A stretch of 64,000 nt of DNA from Streptomyces sp. DvalAA-43 (GTDB taxonomy: Bacteria > Actinomycetota > Actinomycetes > Streptomycetales > Streptomycetaceae), in contig NZ_FMBW01000031.1 of assembly GCF_900091725.1 (NCBI RefSeq), positions 186,001-250,000 of the forward strand. Direction: 5' to 3'. This document shows, one piece after another, positions 8,573 to 17,987 of this stretch. The notes beneath the pieces were generated by a model, which saw only the letters and a program-made list of their open reading frames with translations, did no database searches and had not been told where the DNA came from. The translations under genes and the position numbers were made by a program. The stretch's first letter is position 1; every line of letters begins with the position of its first letter.

Positions 8573-10858
8573 CTACGACGCCGCCTTGAACCCCCGCAGC
8601 CGCAGCGAGTTGCCGACCACGAAGACCGAGGAGAACGCCATCGCGGCGCCCGCGATCATCGGGTTGAGCAGCCCGGCCGCGGCGAGCGGCAGCGCGGCCA
8701 CGTTGTAGGCGAAGGCCCAGAACAGGTTGGTACGGATGGTGCCCAGGGTCTTGCGCGACAGCCGGATGGCGTCGGCGGCGGCCCGCAGGTCCCCGCGGAC
8801 CAGCGTCAGGTCGCCGGCCTCGATCGCGGCGTCCGTGCCGGTCCCCATCGCCAGGCCCAGATCCGCCTGGGCGAGGGCGGCCGCGTCGTTGACGCCGTCA
8901 CCGACCATCGCGACCGAACGGCCCTCGGCCTGGAGGCGCTTGACGACATCGACCTTGTCCTCCGGCATGACCTCCGCGTACACCTCCTCGATCCCGACCT
9001 CGGCCGCGACCGACTCGGCCACCGCCCGGTTGTCGCCGGTGAGCAGGATCGGGGTGAGGCCCAGGGCCCGCAGCCGCTCGATGGCCTGCGCGCTGGTGTC
9101 CTTCACCGCGTCGGCGACTTCGAGCACCGCCCGCGCCTCGCCGTCCCAGGCGACCGCGATGGCCGTCCGGCCCGCGGCCTCCGCCTCGGCCTTGCGCCGG
9201 GCCAGCTCCACCGGGAGGTGGATCTCCCACTCGGCGAGCAGCTGCTCGCGGCCGACGAGGACGGCGTGGCCCTCGACGACGCCCTGCACACCGAGGCCGG
9301 GGATGTTGGCGAAGTCCTCGGGGGTGGGGAGGGGTGCGCCGGTGCGTTCGGCGGCTCCGGCGGCGACGGCCTGGGCGATGGGGTGCTCGGAGGAGTGCTC
9401 CAGTGCGCCCGCGAGCCGGAGTGCGTCGGTTTCGGTGGTGTGGTCGGCGGTGTGGATGTCGAGGAGGGTCATGTGGCCGGTGGTGACGGTGCCGGTCTTG
9501 TCGAGGACGATCGTGTCGACGCGGCGGGTGGTCTCCAGGACCTCCGGGCCCTTGATCAGGATGCCGAGCTGGGCGCCGCGTCCCGTACCGACCATGAGGG
9601 CGGTGGGGGTGGCCAGGCCCAGGGCGCAGGGGCAGGCGATGATCAGTACGGCCACGGCGGCGGTGAACGCGGCGGTCAGGCCCGCGCCGTTGCCGAGCCA
9701 GAAGCCGAGCGTGCCGAGCGCCAGGGCGATGACGACGGGGACGAAGACGGCGGAGATCCGGTCCGCGAGGCGCTGGGCCGCCGCCTTGCCGTTCTGCGCG
9801 TCCTCGACGAGCTTGGCCATCCGGGCCAGCTGGGTGTCGGCGCCGATCCTGGTCGCCTCGACGACGAGCCGGCCGCCCGCGTTGAGCGTCGCCCCGGTGA
9901 CGGAGTCGCCGACGCCGGCCTCGACGGGCACGGACTCACCGGTCAGCATCGAGGCGTCCACGGCCGAGGCGCCTTCGACGACGGTGCCGTCGGTGGCGAT
10001 CTTCTCGCCGGGGCGGACCAGGAACCGGTCCCCGACCTGGAGCTCGGCGGTCGGCACGGTCACCTCACGGCCGCCGCGCAGTACGGTCACCTCCTTGGCG
10101 CCGAGTTCGAGCAGCGCCTTGAGGGCGGCGCCCGCCTTCCGCTTGGAGCGGGCCTCGAAGTAGCGCCCGGCCAGGATGAACGCGGTGACTCCGGCGGCGG
10201 CCTCCAGATAGATGTTCCCGGCGCCGTCGCTCCGGCCGATGGTCAGCTCGAACGGGTGCGTCATGCCGACCATGCCCGCCGTGCCGAAGAACAGGGCCCA
10301 CAGCGACCACAGGAACGCGGCCGAGGTGCCGACCGAGATCAGCGTGTCCATCGTGGCCGCGCCGTGCCGGGCGTTGGTGAACGCGGCCTTGTGGAACGGC
10401 CAGGCGGCGTACGTGACGACCGGGGCCGTCAGTGTCAGGGAGAGCCACTGCCAGTAGTCGAACTGGAGCGCCGGGATCATCGACATCGCGATCACCGGAA
10501 CGGCGAGCGCGACCGCGGTCAGCAGCCGCTGGCGCAGCGGCCGCAGCTCGTCGGTCTCCTCGGCCCCGGCCCCGGGCCCGTCGCCCTCGGCGCGCACCGG
10601 GGGAGCGGGCTCGTGGGCGGTGTAGCCGGTCTTTTCGACGGTGGCGATCAGGTCCTGTACGGAGATGTCCTCGCCCCGGTAGCTGACCTTGGCCTTCTCC
10701 GTGGCGTAATTGACGGTGGCCTCGACGCCGTCCATCCGGTTGAGCTTCTTCTCGATCCGGGCCGCGCAGGAGGCGCAGGTCATGCCGCCGATCGCGAGCT
10801 CGACCTCTGCGGTGCCGGTGCCGTCGGCGGTGCCGGTGGTGGCGGTGTGCGCGGACAC
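8573..10858 (-). CDS. copA: Copper-translocating P-type ATPase
   Basis: P1B-type ATPase of 761 residues that exports Cu(I) from the cytoplasm. It has an N-terminal heavy-metal-associated domain with GGMTCASCA (CxxC near 30), the actuator loop TGES, the transmembrane metal site [11 protein letters not shown] (CPC), the phosphorylated DKTGT and the hinge [10 protein letters not shown]. Length and motif order are standard for CopA. The GTG start at 10858 gives MSAHTATT. Just upstream is a CsoR-like palindrome (10884-10900), consistent with copper-induced expression. CutC is divergent from it. Confidence 0.95.
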   Translation of the reverse strand: MSAHTATTGTADGTGTAEVELAIGGMTCASCAARIEKKLNRMDGVEATVNYATEKAKVSYRGEDISVQDLIATVEKTGYTAHEPAPPVRAEGDGPGAGAEETDELRPLRQRLLTAVALAVPVIAMSMIPALQFDYWQWLSLTLTAPVVTYAAWPFHKAAFTNARHGAATMDTLISVGTSAAFLWSLWALFFGTAGMVGMTHPFELTIGRSDGAGNIYLEAAAGVTAFILAGRYFEARSKRKAGAALKALLELGAKEVTVLRGGREVTVPTAELQVGDRFLVRPGEKIATDGTVVEGASAVDASMLTGESVPVEAGVGDSVTGATLNAGGRLVVEATRIGADTQLARMAKLVEDAQNGKAAAQRLADRISAVFVPVVIALALGTLGFWLGNGAGLTAAFTAAVAVLIIACPCALGLATPTALMVGTGRGAQLGILIKGPEVLETTRRVDTIVLDKTGTVTTGHMTLLDIHTADHTTETDALRLAGALEHSSEHPIAQAVAAGAAERTGAPLPTPEDFANIPGLGVQGVVEGHAVLVGREQLLAEWEIHLPVELARRKAEAEAAGRTAIAVAWDGEARAVLEVADAVKDTSAQAIERLRALGLTPILLTGDNRAVAESVAAEVGIEEVYAEVMPEDKVDVVKRLQAEGRSVAMVGDGVNDAAALAQADLGLAMGTGTDAAIEAGDLTLVRGDLRAAADAIRLSRKTLGTIRTNLFWAFAYNVAALPLAAAGLLNPMIAGAAMAFSSVFVVGNSLRLRGFKAAS

Positions 10859-10883
10859 GGTTTCCTCCCTGGCGGAGACGTTT

Positions 10884-10900
10884 ATACCCCTAGGGGGTAT
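10884..10900. promoter_or_regulatory. CsoR-like copper operator
   Basis: ATACCCCTAGGGGGTAT is a near-perfect palindrome 25 bases upstream of the copA start and matches the TACCC...GGGTA pattern of actinobacterial CsoR sites. A second half-like element GGTATACCCCCC is at about 10914-10925. No csoR gene is in the window, so the regulator must lie elsewhere. Confidence 0.75.
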
Positions 10901-11064
10901 GCATTACTGATTCAGGTATACCCCCCTCCCCTATGAAACGCAAGGGTGGATATGCCGCTCGGGCCCGGATCGTGAGCGTTCGATCACCCGATGTGCGTCT
11001 GACCTCACGTATCTTCGCCTGGCATTGAGGCTGCATCCTCGGTGTACCGACCCGTAGGCTGGCC

Positions 11065-11080
11065 ATTGGACTAGACCTAT
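11065..11080 (+). promoter_or_regulatory. DasR-responsive-like (dre) element before cutC
   Basis: ATTGGACTAGACCTAT matches 12 of 16 positions of the DasR consensus ACTGGTCTAGACCAGT as I recall it, keeping the CTAGACC core. It ends 27 bases before the cutC start. DasR is the GntR-type N-acetylglucosamine regulator of Streptomyces. This is a sequence match only; other GntR-family regulators use similar palindromes. Confidence 0.5.
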
Positions 11081-11107
11081 TGATGTCTCCTGGAGGATTG
11101 GGATCCC

Positions 11108-11797
11108 ATGAGCAACCGTGCAGTCCTGGAGGTGATCGCTCTCGACGCGGAGGACGCGGTCGCCGCCCAGGCGGGTGGTGCGGACCGGCTTGAGCTGGTC
11201 ACCGACATGGCGGCGGACGGTCTGACCCCGTCCTGTGCGACCTTCGCGGAGATCCGGGCGGCGGTGGACATTCCGCTGCGGGTGATGCTCAGGGTGGCTG
11301 ACGGTTTCGCGGCCGGTGACATCGAGGTGCTGGTGGCCAGGGCGCGCGAGCTGCGGGCGGCGGGCGCCGAGGAGTTCGTCCTCGGCTTCCTCGACGCGGA
11401 GGGGCGCCCGGACCTGGTCGCCGTCGAACGGCTCGTCGCCGAACTGGACGGCTGCCGCTGGACCTTCCACCGGGCGATCGACCGCGCCGCCGACCGGGAC
11501 GCCCTGCGCAAGCAGCTGGCGGACCTGCCCGGCCTGGACACGTACCTCACCGCCGGTTCGGCGAAGGGCGTCGACGACGGCATCCCGACGCTGCTGGTCG
11601 AGGCGGCGCGCAAGGGCGAGCCCGGGTACGAGCCGCAGATCCTGGTGGGCGGGGGCCTGCGCCTGGAGCACCTGCCGGAGCTGCTGGACGCGGGGATCGA
11701 CGCCGTGCACATCGGCGGCGCGGCGCGGCCGCGCGGATGGTCGGGGCCGGTGGACGCGGCGGCGGTACGGGAGTGGCGGACGGTGCTCGACGCGTAG
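11108..11797 (+). CDS. cutC: CutC family protein
   Basis: A 229-residue TIM-barrel protein of the CutC family, with LEVIALDAEDAVAAQAGGADRLELV at the start (family motif GGADRIEL), RVMLR, TFHRAID and ILVGGGLRLEHL. CutC was originally linked to copper tolerance, although its biochemical role is uncertain. The neighbouring divergent copA fits a copper link, while the dre-like site just upstream suggests amino-sugar control instead. A good ribosome site GGAGG lies at 11092-11096, 11 bases before the ATG. A strong hairpin follows the stop. Confidence 0.92.
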   Translation: MSNRAVLEVIALDAEDAVAAQAGGADRLELVTDMAADGLTPSCATFAEIRAAVDIPLRVMLRVADGFAAGDIEVLVARARELRAAGAEEFVLGFLDAEGRPDLVAVERLVAELDGCRWTFHRAIDRAADRDALRKQLADLPGLDTYLTAGSAKGVDDGIPTLLVEAARKGEPGYEPQILVGGGLRLEHLPELLDAGIDAVHIGGAARPRGWSGPVDAAAVREWRTVLDA

Positions 11798-11804
11798 CGG
11801 GGAG

Positions 11805-11835
11805 GGGGGGCCGGGGGATGAGCCCCCGGCCCCCC
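11805..11835. terminator. Bidirectional terminator between cutC and HelD gene
   Basis: Perfect 13-base G/C stem (11805-11817 with 11823-11835), ATGAG loop, between convergent stop codons at 11797 and 11841. It is followed by CTCAAACGCCGGAGGGGC, a variant of a sequence that recurs between genes in many Streptomyces genomes. Confidence 0.85.
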
Positions 11836-11840
11836 GCTCC

Positions 11841-13934
11841 TCAAACGCCGGAGGGGCCGGAGGATGTCAGCTCGTCCGGCAGGGCCGCCGCGTGCACCAC
11901 CGTCAGGCCCGAGACCGCACGCGTCAGCGCCACGTACAAGCGGCGCAGGCCCGTGCGTTCGTCCGGTTCGCCGTCGACCACCGCGGCCGGCTCGTCCAGT
12001 ACCACGTAGTCGTACTCCAGACCCTTCGCCAGCGACGCCGGTACCAGGGTCAGCCGGGACTCCGCGGTCGTCTCCTCGCCGGGGGAGAGGTACGCGTGCC
12101 CGGCCGCGGTCAGGGTCTGCGCCAGCGCGGGAATCCGGGCGTCGGCCGCGATCAGGCCGATCGACCCCTCCTGCGCCAGCGACGCCTCGCACGCCGCGAG
12201 CACCGCCGCGTCCAGCTCCGCCGGATCGGCCACCGCCCGCACCTCCAGCGAACCCGGCGACTCACGCACCGACTCCACCGCCGCCAGGCCCGGCGAGATC
12301 ACCGGCAGCAGCCGCGAGGCGTACGCGATCACCTCGCGCGGCACACGGAAGCCCGCCGTCAGCTCCTCCACCACCGCGTCCGACTTGCCGAGGTGGTGCA
12401 GCGCCTGCGCCCAGCTCTCCGTCGACCACGGCGTCGTGCCCTGCGCGAGGTCACCCAGGACCGTCGCCGAACCGGTCGTGCAGCGCCGGCCCACCGCCCG
12501 GTACTGCATGGGGGACAGGTCCTGCGCCTCGTCGAGCACCACATGACCGAGCGAATGCGTACGCGCCACCAGGTCGTTGGCCTCGTCGATCAGCACCGCG
12601 TCCGCCGCCGACCACTTCGCCGACTTCACGCTCCGGGCGGGCTTCGTCCACAGGATCGTCTTCTGCTCGTCCTCGCTGAGCAGCCCCTCCGCGTGCGCGG
12701 CCAGGAACTCCGCGTCCGACAGCAGCCGCAGCACCAGCTTCGCCGGGTCGACGGCCGGCCAGATCGCCTTCACGGCCGCCTTCACCGCGGGATTGCGGGC
12801 CACCGCGTTCTGCACCCGGTCGTCGGGCGCCTCGCCCGCCTCCTCCATCCGGACCAGGACCGAGTGCGCGATGCGCTGCGGCAGCGCGTCGTGGGCGGCC
12901 CCGTACCGCATGTCGCGGGCCAGCAGCTCGGTGACCATCTCCTCCAGCTCGTACGCGGGCACCCGCCAGCGCCGCGAACCGCGCACCACCACGACCGGCT
13001 CCGCCGGGAGCGTCACATGGGAACGGATCGCCCGCCGCAGCACCTCGGCCATCCGGGCGTCGCCCTTGACGACGGCGGCGTCCGCCGCGTCCGTGCCGCG
13101 CACCTCGACACCGGCCGTCACCAGATCGTCGACGGTCGCCTGCTTCACCGCCAGCTCGCCGAGGGCCGGGAGCACCTGCTCGATGTACTGGAGGAAGGAC
13201 CGGTTCGGCCCGATGACCAGCGTGCCGGTACGGGCCAGCCGCTCCCGGTGCGCGTACAGCAGATACGCCACCCGGTGCAGGCCGACGGCCGTCTTCCCGG
13301 TGCCGGGGCCACCCTGCACGCACACCGTCCCGCCGAGCTCGCTGCGGACGATCTCGTCCTGCTCGGGCTGGATCGTCGCGACGATGTCCCGCATCGGACC
13401 GACGCGCGGGCGCTCGATCTCCGCCTGGAGGAGCTTGCTGGTCTGCTCGGCCTCGGCCGGGTCGGTGAGGTGCTCGTCCTCGTACGCGGTCAGCTCGCCG
13501 CCGGTGTACCCGAAGCGACGGCGCTGCCCGACGTCCTGCGGGTCCTTCCGGGAGGCCCGGTAGAACGGCTGCGAGACGGGCGCGCGCCAGTCGATGACCA
13601 TCGGATCGCCGTCGGCATCGTGGACATGGCGGCGCCCGATGTAGAACTGCTCGCCCTCCGCGCCCTCGGCCTGCTCGGCACCGACCTCGTGCAGATAGTC
13701 CAGGCGGCCGAAGAAGAGCGGGGTGTGGGCGAGATCGGCGAGCGACTTGATGCGCTCGTCGATCTGGGCCTGCAGGACGGCCGCGTTGACCCAGTTCGCC
13801 GTGACATCACGGATGTCCAGGGCCTGGGCGTCCTCACGCATGGCCCGCAGCGCGGCGCGGGACGCGGTGAGGTGGGCGCGTTCGCGCGCCAGTGGATCGG
13901 TGGTGGTGTCGCTTTCGTGTGCGTGCGCGGGCAC
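11841..13934 (-). CDS. HelD/HelR-type RNA polymerase recycling ATPase
   Basis: A 697-residue SF1-type motor. Walker A GGPGTGKT is at about 208-215 and Walker B/DEAQD is VVLDEAQDLSP. Motif V/VI regions are SLAKGLEYDYVVLDEP and RLYVALTRA. The long N-terminal coiled-coil-like segment (about 15-75) is where HelD proteins reach into RNA polymerase. The family releases stalled polymerase, and the HelR subgroup in Streptomyces also protects polymerase from rifamycins. I cannot separate HelD from HelR by eye. It starts at GTG 13934 and is preceded by an unusual repeat-rich leader (13935-14395). Confidence 0.88.
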   Translation of the reverse strand: MPAHAHESDTTTDPLARERAHLTASRAALRAMREDAQALDIRDVTANWVNAAVLQAQIDERIKSLADLAHTPLFFGRLDYLHEVGAEQAEGAEGEQFYIGRRHVHDADGDPMVIDWRAPVSQPFYRASRKDPQDVGQRRRFGYTGGELTAYEDEHLTDPAEAEQTSKLLQAEIERPRVGPMRDIVATIQPEQDEIVRSELGGTVCVQGGPGTGKTAVGLHRVAYLLYAHRERLARTGTLVIGPNRSFLQYIEQVLPALGELAVKQATVDDLVTAGVEVRGTDAADAAVVKGDARMAEVLRRAIRSHVTLPAEPVVVVRGSRRWRVPAYELEEMVTELLARDMRYGAAHDALPQRIAHSVLVRMEEAGEAPDDRVQNAVARNPAVKAAVKAIWPAVDPAKLVLRLLSDAEFLAAHAEGLLSEDEQKTILWTKPARSVKSAKWSAADAVLIDEANDLVARTHSLGHVVLDEAQDLSPMQYRAVGRRCTTGSATVLGDLAQGTTPWSTESWAQALHHLGKSDAVVEELTAGFRVPREVIAYASRLLPVISPGLAAVESVRESPGSLEVRAVADPAELDAAVLAACEASLAQEGSIGLIAADARIPALAQTLTAAGHAYLSPGEETTAESRLTLVPASLAKGLEYDYVVLDEPAAVVDGEPDERTGLRRLYVALTRAVSGLTVVHAAALPDELTSSGPSGV

Positions 13935-14395
13935 GGTGTTGCCTCCGGCTGTTCAACGCAGGACGGCGGACCGCAGCCCGTCCCCCGGCCGGTGCGCGGG
14001 GGCGATGCGGTCCGCTCGGGGATCGATCACGGGTACGCGCAGCAGGTGCGCGTACGGCTGTCGGCCGGTTTCCGTCCGGTCGGCGGCGCTCCCCCGGCTG
14101 CCGGCGCGGGCCCTTGCGGGCCGCCGGTACCACGGTGCGGGAGGCGGGCAGACCGGCGATTGTATCGACGAGGTCCGTCCGGGGCCAACGAATTACCACC
14201 GGGCCAGTCCCGTAGAGAATTCCCGTCCCGTAAAGAATTACCGCCGGGCCCATCCCGTAGGGGACCGGCTCCGACCCGTAGGGGGCGGGGTCCATCCTCC
14301 AGGGGACGGCATGGGACCGCAGGCCTACACGGGCCCACCCCGGATTACGCCCGTGGGCCGATGCCCGCACGGGCCGGGCGCAGGACCATGGACAC
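13935..14395. other. 461-base non-coding, repeat-rich gap upstream of HelD gene
   Basis: No convincing gene. It holds the HelD promoter region (leftward) and the start of the small ORF at 14396 (rightward). The part 14185-14285 is AT-richer than its surroundings and repeated (see the separate entry). A GGGCCCTTGCGGGCC string lies near 14107-14121. I cannot confirm a rifamycin-associated element from memory. Confidence 0.6.
14189..14280. repeat. Nested direct repeats in HelD leader
   Basis: GAATTACCRCCGGGCC occurs at 14190-14205 and 14235-14250 (45-base period). CCCGTA occurs four times (14209, 14226, 14254, 14275), twice followed by RAGAATT. In the HelD transcript direction these read as repeated TACGGGA boxes. 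They could be multiple operator copies. Confidence 0.7.
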
Positions 14396-14587
14396 ATGAG
14401 CACAGTCCTCCTGAACCCCCGCAGGACCGGCCCCGCGCACGGCGCGACCGCGGCCACCGGTCACCACCACGCCCACCGCGTCGGCGACGCGGTCCGCGCC
14501 GTCAAGGTCTTCGCCCGCGCCGCGTTCGGCGTGGTCGTGCTCGGCGAGTACGCGGAGGAGGCGGGCGTCCGCCGCGGGTCCCGCTGA
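14396..14587 (+). CDS. Small conserved-looking protein (63 aa)
   Basis: A 63-residue basic protein beginning MSTVLLNPRRTG, with a His-rich stretch GHHHAH and a C-terminal helix VGDAVRAVKVFARAAFGVVVLGEYAEEAG. Codon third positions are strongly G/C and the ATG is well placed, so it is probably real. I do not recognise a named family. The ending resembles small proteins often seen in Streptomyces. Confidence 0.55.
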   Translation: MSTVLLNPRRTGPAHGATAATGHHHAHRVGDAVRAVKVFARAAFGVVVLGEYAEEAGVRRGSR

Positions 14588-14659
14588 GTACCCGGAACCG
14601 CCCCGGTATGAGTATCCGACCGGAGGTGGCCCGGCCCTGCCCCGGGATTGGGTAGCGCC

Positions 14660-15052
14660 ATGGAGAACAGCCACGTCCAGGTGTTGCGTCCCGCCCCCGC
14701 CGGTCCCGTCGTCCCCGCGCGCAGCCCGAACGTCTGGGTCGCCCCCGTGCTCGCCACGGTCCTTTCCTTCTTCCTGACCTGCTTCGGCATGTTCGCCATC
14801 GGCTTCGCGGCGATGGCGACCGACAGCTGCGGCCCGGACGACTGCTCCTCGGGCATCACGGTTCCGCTGAGCCTCATGGCCTACGGGCTGTACGCGACCC
14901 CGTTCATCACGCCCCTCGCCCTGATCACCGCCTGGGTGCTGACGTGGCGTCGCCGCTGGACCACCGCCCGCCGGTGTGCGGCGGTGATCGCCGTGCTGCC
15001 GGGGCTGACGGCGGTGGGCGGCCTGGCCCTGCTCCTGACGCTCGGCGGCTGA
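14660..15052 (+). CDS. Small integral membrane protein (130 aa)
   Basis: A 130-residue hypothetical with three predicted membrane helices (about 27-52, 72-95, 108-128). A short loop has paired cysteines (SCGPDDCSSG) that could form an exported disulfide. The ATG at 14660 (MENSHVQVLRP) is preferred over TTG 14648. It is followed immediately by a palindromic terminator shared with the convergent helicase gene. No function can be assigned. Confidence 0.75.
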   Translation: MENSHVQVLRPAPAGPVVPARSPNVWVAPVLATVLSFFLTCFGMFAIGFAAMATDSCGPDDCSSGITVPLSLMAYGLYATPFITPLALITAWVLTWRRRWTTARRCAAVIAVLPGLTAVGGLALLLTLGG

Positions 15053-15066
15053 CCCGGTCGGGACAC

Positions 15067-15092
15067 GGCCGGTCCGCGTACGCGGACCGGCC
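15067..15092. terminator. Palindromic bidirectional terminator
   Basis: A 26-base perfect palindrome (centre GCGTACGC) between convergent stops at 15052 and 15100. The arms can form a 10-13 base stem on either transcript. Confidence 0.8.
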
Positions 15093-15099
15093 ACCGGCC

Positions 15100-16743
15100 T
15101 CAGTTGTCCGTCAGCAGCTCGTCCGCGTCCACGATCCGGTACGCGTACCCCTGCTCGGCCAGGAACCGCTGGCGGTGCGCCGCGAAGTCCTGGTCGATCG
15201 TGTCGCGCGCGACCACCGAGTAGAACCGCGCCTCGTGCCCGTCCGCCTTCGGCCGCAGCACCCGGCCGAGCCGCTGCGCCTCCTCCTGACGCGAGCCGAA
15301 CGTCCCCGAGACCTGGATGGCGACGGTCGCCTCCGGCAGGTCGATCGAGAAGTTCGCGACCTTCGAGACCACCAGGACGCTGATCTCGCCCTCCCGGAAC
15401 GCGTCGAAGAGCTTCTCGCGCTGGGCGTTGCTCGTCTCGCCCTTGATCACCGGGGCGTCCAGATGCTCACCCAGCTCGTCGAGCTGGTCGATGTACTGCC
15501 CGATGACCAGGGTCTGCTCGCCGCGGTGCTTGCGCACCAGCGCCTCCGTCACCTTCCGCTTCGTCGCCGTCGTCGCGCAGAACCGGTACTTCTCCTCGGC
15601 CTCCGCGGTCGCGTACGCCAGCCGCTCCGAGTCCGTCAGATTGACCCGCACCTCCACGCAGTCGGCCGGCGCGATGTAGCCCTGCGCCTCGATCTCCTTC
15701 CACGGGGCGTCGAACCGCTTGGGCCCGATCAGCGAGAAGACGTCCGACTCACGGCCGTCCTCACGCACCAGGGTCGCCGTCAGCCCGAGCCGCCGCCGTG
15801 CCTGGAGATCGGCGGTGAACTTGAAGACGGGCGCGGGCAGCAGATGCACCTCGTCGTAGATCACCAGCCCCCAGTCCCGGGAGTCGAACAGCTCCAGGTG
15901 CGGATAGACACCCTTGCGGCGCGTCGTCAGCACCTGGTACGTGGCGATCGTGACCGGCCGGATCTCCTTGCGGGTACCGCTGTACTCGCCGATCTCGTCC
16001 TCGGTCAGCGAGGTCCGCTTCACCAGCTCGTGCTTCCACTGCCGGGCCGAGACGGTGTTCGTCACCAGGATCAGCGTGGTCGCCTTGGCCTCGGCCATGG
16101 CACCGGCCCCGACCAGCGTCTTTCCCGCTCCGCAGGGCAGCACGACGACACCCGAACCGCCGTGCCAGAACCCCTCGACGGCCTGCTTCTGGTACGGCCG
16201 CAGCGCCCAGCCGTCCTCGGCCAGCTCGATGGGGTGCGCCTCGCCGTCGACATAACCGGCGAGGTCCTCGGCCGGCCAGCCCAGCTTCAGCAGCGTCTGC
16301 TTGATCTGCCCGCGCTCGGAGGGGTGCACGGCCACGGTGTCCGGGTCGATCCGCGCCCCGACCAGCGGCTGCACCTTCTTCGACCGGAGGATCTCCTCCA
16401 GCACGGGCCGGTCGGTGGAGGTCAGCACCAGACCGTGCACCGGGTGCTTGGAGAGGGTGAGGCGGCCGTACCGGGCCATCGTCTCGGCGATGTCGACGAG
16501 CAGCGCGTGGGGAACGGGGTAGCGCGAGTACTGCACCAGCGCGTCGACGACCTGCTCGGCGTCGTGCCCGGCGGCGCGCGCGTTCCACAGCCCGAGCGGG
16601 GTCAGCCGGTAGGTGTGGATGTGCTCGGGCGCCCGCTCCAGCTCCGCGAAGGGCGCGATGGCCCGGCGGCAGGCGTCGGCCTGGTCGTGGTCGACTTCGA
16701 GGAGCAGTGTCTTGTCGCTCTGGACGATGAGAGGTCCGGTCAC
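15100..16743 (-). CDS. XPB-type DNA repair helicase (SF2)
   Basis: A 547-residue bacterial XPB (ERCC3-like) 3'-5' helicase. An N-terminal XPB-specific domain covers about 1-150. Walker A is LPCGAGKT (203-209) and the DEVH box is VIYDEVHLL (297-300). RLGLTATLVREDGRE carries the TAT motif III and RED motif, and motif VI is QRLGRVLRPK. I chose GTG 16743 (VTGPLIVQSDKTLL), preceded by AAAGGG; upstream codons are Arg/Pro-rich and non-coding in character. Its role in bacterial repair or transcription is not well settled. Confidence 0.93.
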   Translation of the reverse strand: MTGPLIVQSDKTLLLEVDHDQADACRRAIAPFAELERAPEHIHTYRLTPLGLWNARAAGHDAEQVVDALVQYSRYPVPHALLVDIAETMARYGRLTLSKHPVHGLVLTSTDRPVLEEILRSKKVQPLVGARIDPDTVAVHPSERGQIKQTLLKLGWPAEDLAGYVDGEAHPIELAEDGWALRPYQKQAVEGFWHGGSGVVVLPCGAGKTLVGAGAMAEAKATTLILVTNTVSARQWKHELVKRTSLTEDEIGEYSGTRKEIRPVTIATYQVLTTRRKGVYPHLELFDSRDWGLVIYDEVHLLPAPVFKFTADLQARRRLGLTATLVREDGRESDVFSLIGPKRFDAPWKEIEAQGYIAPADCVEVRVNLTDSERLAYATAEAEEKYRFCATTATKRKVTEALVRKHRGEQTLVIGQYIDQLDELGEHLDAPVIKGETSNAQREKLFDAFREGEISVLVVSKVANFSIDLPEATVAIQVSGTFGSRQEEAQRLGRVLRPKADGHEARFYSVVARDTIDQDFAAHRQRFLAEQGYAYRIVDADELLTDN

Positions 16744-16883
16744 GCGCGGCCCTTTCTGCTGCGGGGACGGCCGGGACAGCCGGTCCTGGCCAAACGTCCA
16801 GTGTGCCGCATCGGGGGGCCGCGGCGCGTGTGTTGTCGGGCACGGGCAGCCGCCCCGATCCGAAGGGGTGACAACGCTATGCA

Positions 16884-17987
16884 ATGTCGTTTCACCGGGA
16901 GGCCGCCTCGTATCCGAGCTCTTTCGCCGTCGACTTCGTGGTGGGCGGAGTGCATCACCAGTTCGGTTTTTCGGTCGATGACGACCAGGTGACCGAGGAG
17001 TGGCTCTACTACTACCCCGAGGGCCGGCAGCGTCGCCTCTACGAGCGCGGTGCGGACTGCACGGTCACCTTCGGGCGCTGGCTCACCGGGAGGCGCAAGC
17101 TGATCGCTGAGCTGCTGCGGCCCAACAGCCTCTATCTGTCGGTCGCGGCGGCTCAGGGCCATGACCAGCTCAGCGAGGTGTTCCGCTGGTTCGGGTTCGG
17201 GCTGCGCATGGCGACGGATCACGATTTTCCGCAGCGGCTCGACCAGACGGTGCAGCTCTGCCTCGCCGACGAGGGGAAACACACCGCGGCATCGGCGATG
17301 GCTCTGCTCCGGTTCGCGGATCTCGGTGTCTACGGGCTGGAGATCAAGGAATGGGACGAAGCGGCCCGGGAGGACCACCAGCGGATCACCCAGGCGCTCC
17401 GGGACGCGCTGGGCGACAAGGTCCGTATTCAGCAGGAGCAGGCCCGACGCGTGCGGGTCGAGCACCGCACGGCCGATGGAGTCTTCCCGCTCGGTCTCGC
17501 CTACGAATCGAGCGGAACACGTACCTGGATCGGCCTGATCGGCCCGGTGATCACCACGCTGGAGACGGGGGGAGTCCTCTGCGTGGACGAGCTGGATGCC
17601 CGGCTGCATCCCTACCTCGTCGATGCCCTGGTCGGTATGTTCCAGTCGCCCGAGACCAACCGCGCCGGGGCCCAGCTGGTATTCAGCACCCATGAAGCGG
17701 CGCTGCTCGGCCGGAATGTACGGATCGAACTCTTCAGGGACCAGGTGTGGTTCACCGAGAAGGACCCGCATACGCTCGCGACGCGGTTGTTCCCCATGAC
17801 GGAGTTCTCGGTGCGGGACTCCGCCGACAACCTGGAGAAGCGGTATCTGGGCGGGCGCTACGGGGCTGTGCCGTACTTGGACGACGAATTGCTGCGGGAC
17901 ATGAGCGCGGCATTCCGGCATGAGGGTGGGCGTGAAGCGGGGAGAACCGCTGAAGCGGACGAAGGGCGTACGCCCGGAGCAGCGTAG
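16884..17987 (+). CDS. RloA-like AAA/ABC ATPase lacking the P-loop half
   Basis: A 367-residue protein matching the C-terminal two-thirds of RloA/AAA_21 ATPases. It has EVFRWFGFGLRM, a signature-like SSGTRTW (about 209), Walker B with catalytic Glu in GVLCVDELDARLHP (about 232-237) and the switch His in VFSTHEAALL (about 268). The family's N-terminal strand and Walker A (GxxxxGKS) are absent, and an in-frame TGA at 16869 lies just before ATG 16884. The preceding 140 bases encode no P-loop in any frame. It is therefore either a degraded defence ATPase or a P-loop-less derivative. It overlaps the RloB-like gene by 68 bases. Confidence 0.8.
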   Translation: MSFHREAASYPSSFAVDFVVGGVHHQFGFSVDDDQVTEEWLYYYPEGRQRRLYERGADCTVTFGRWLTGRRKLIAELLRPNSLYLSVAAAQGHDQLSEVFRWFGFGLRMATDHDFPQRLDQTVQLCLADEGKHTAASAMALLRFADLGVYGLEIKEWDEAAREDHQRITQALRDALGDKVRIQQEQARRVRVEHRTADGVFPLGLAYESSGTRTWIGLIGPVITTLETGGVLCVDELDARLHPYLVDALVGMFQSPETNRAGAQLVFSTHEAALLGRNVRIELFRDQVWFTEKDPHTLATRLFPMTEFSVRDSADNLEKRYLGGRYGAVPYLDDELLRDMSAAFRHEGGREAGRTAEADEGRTPGAA

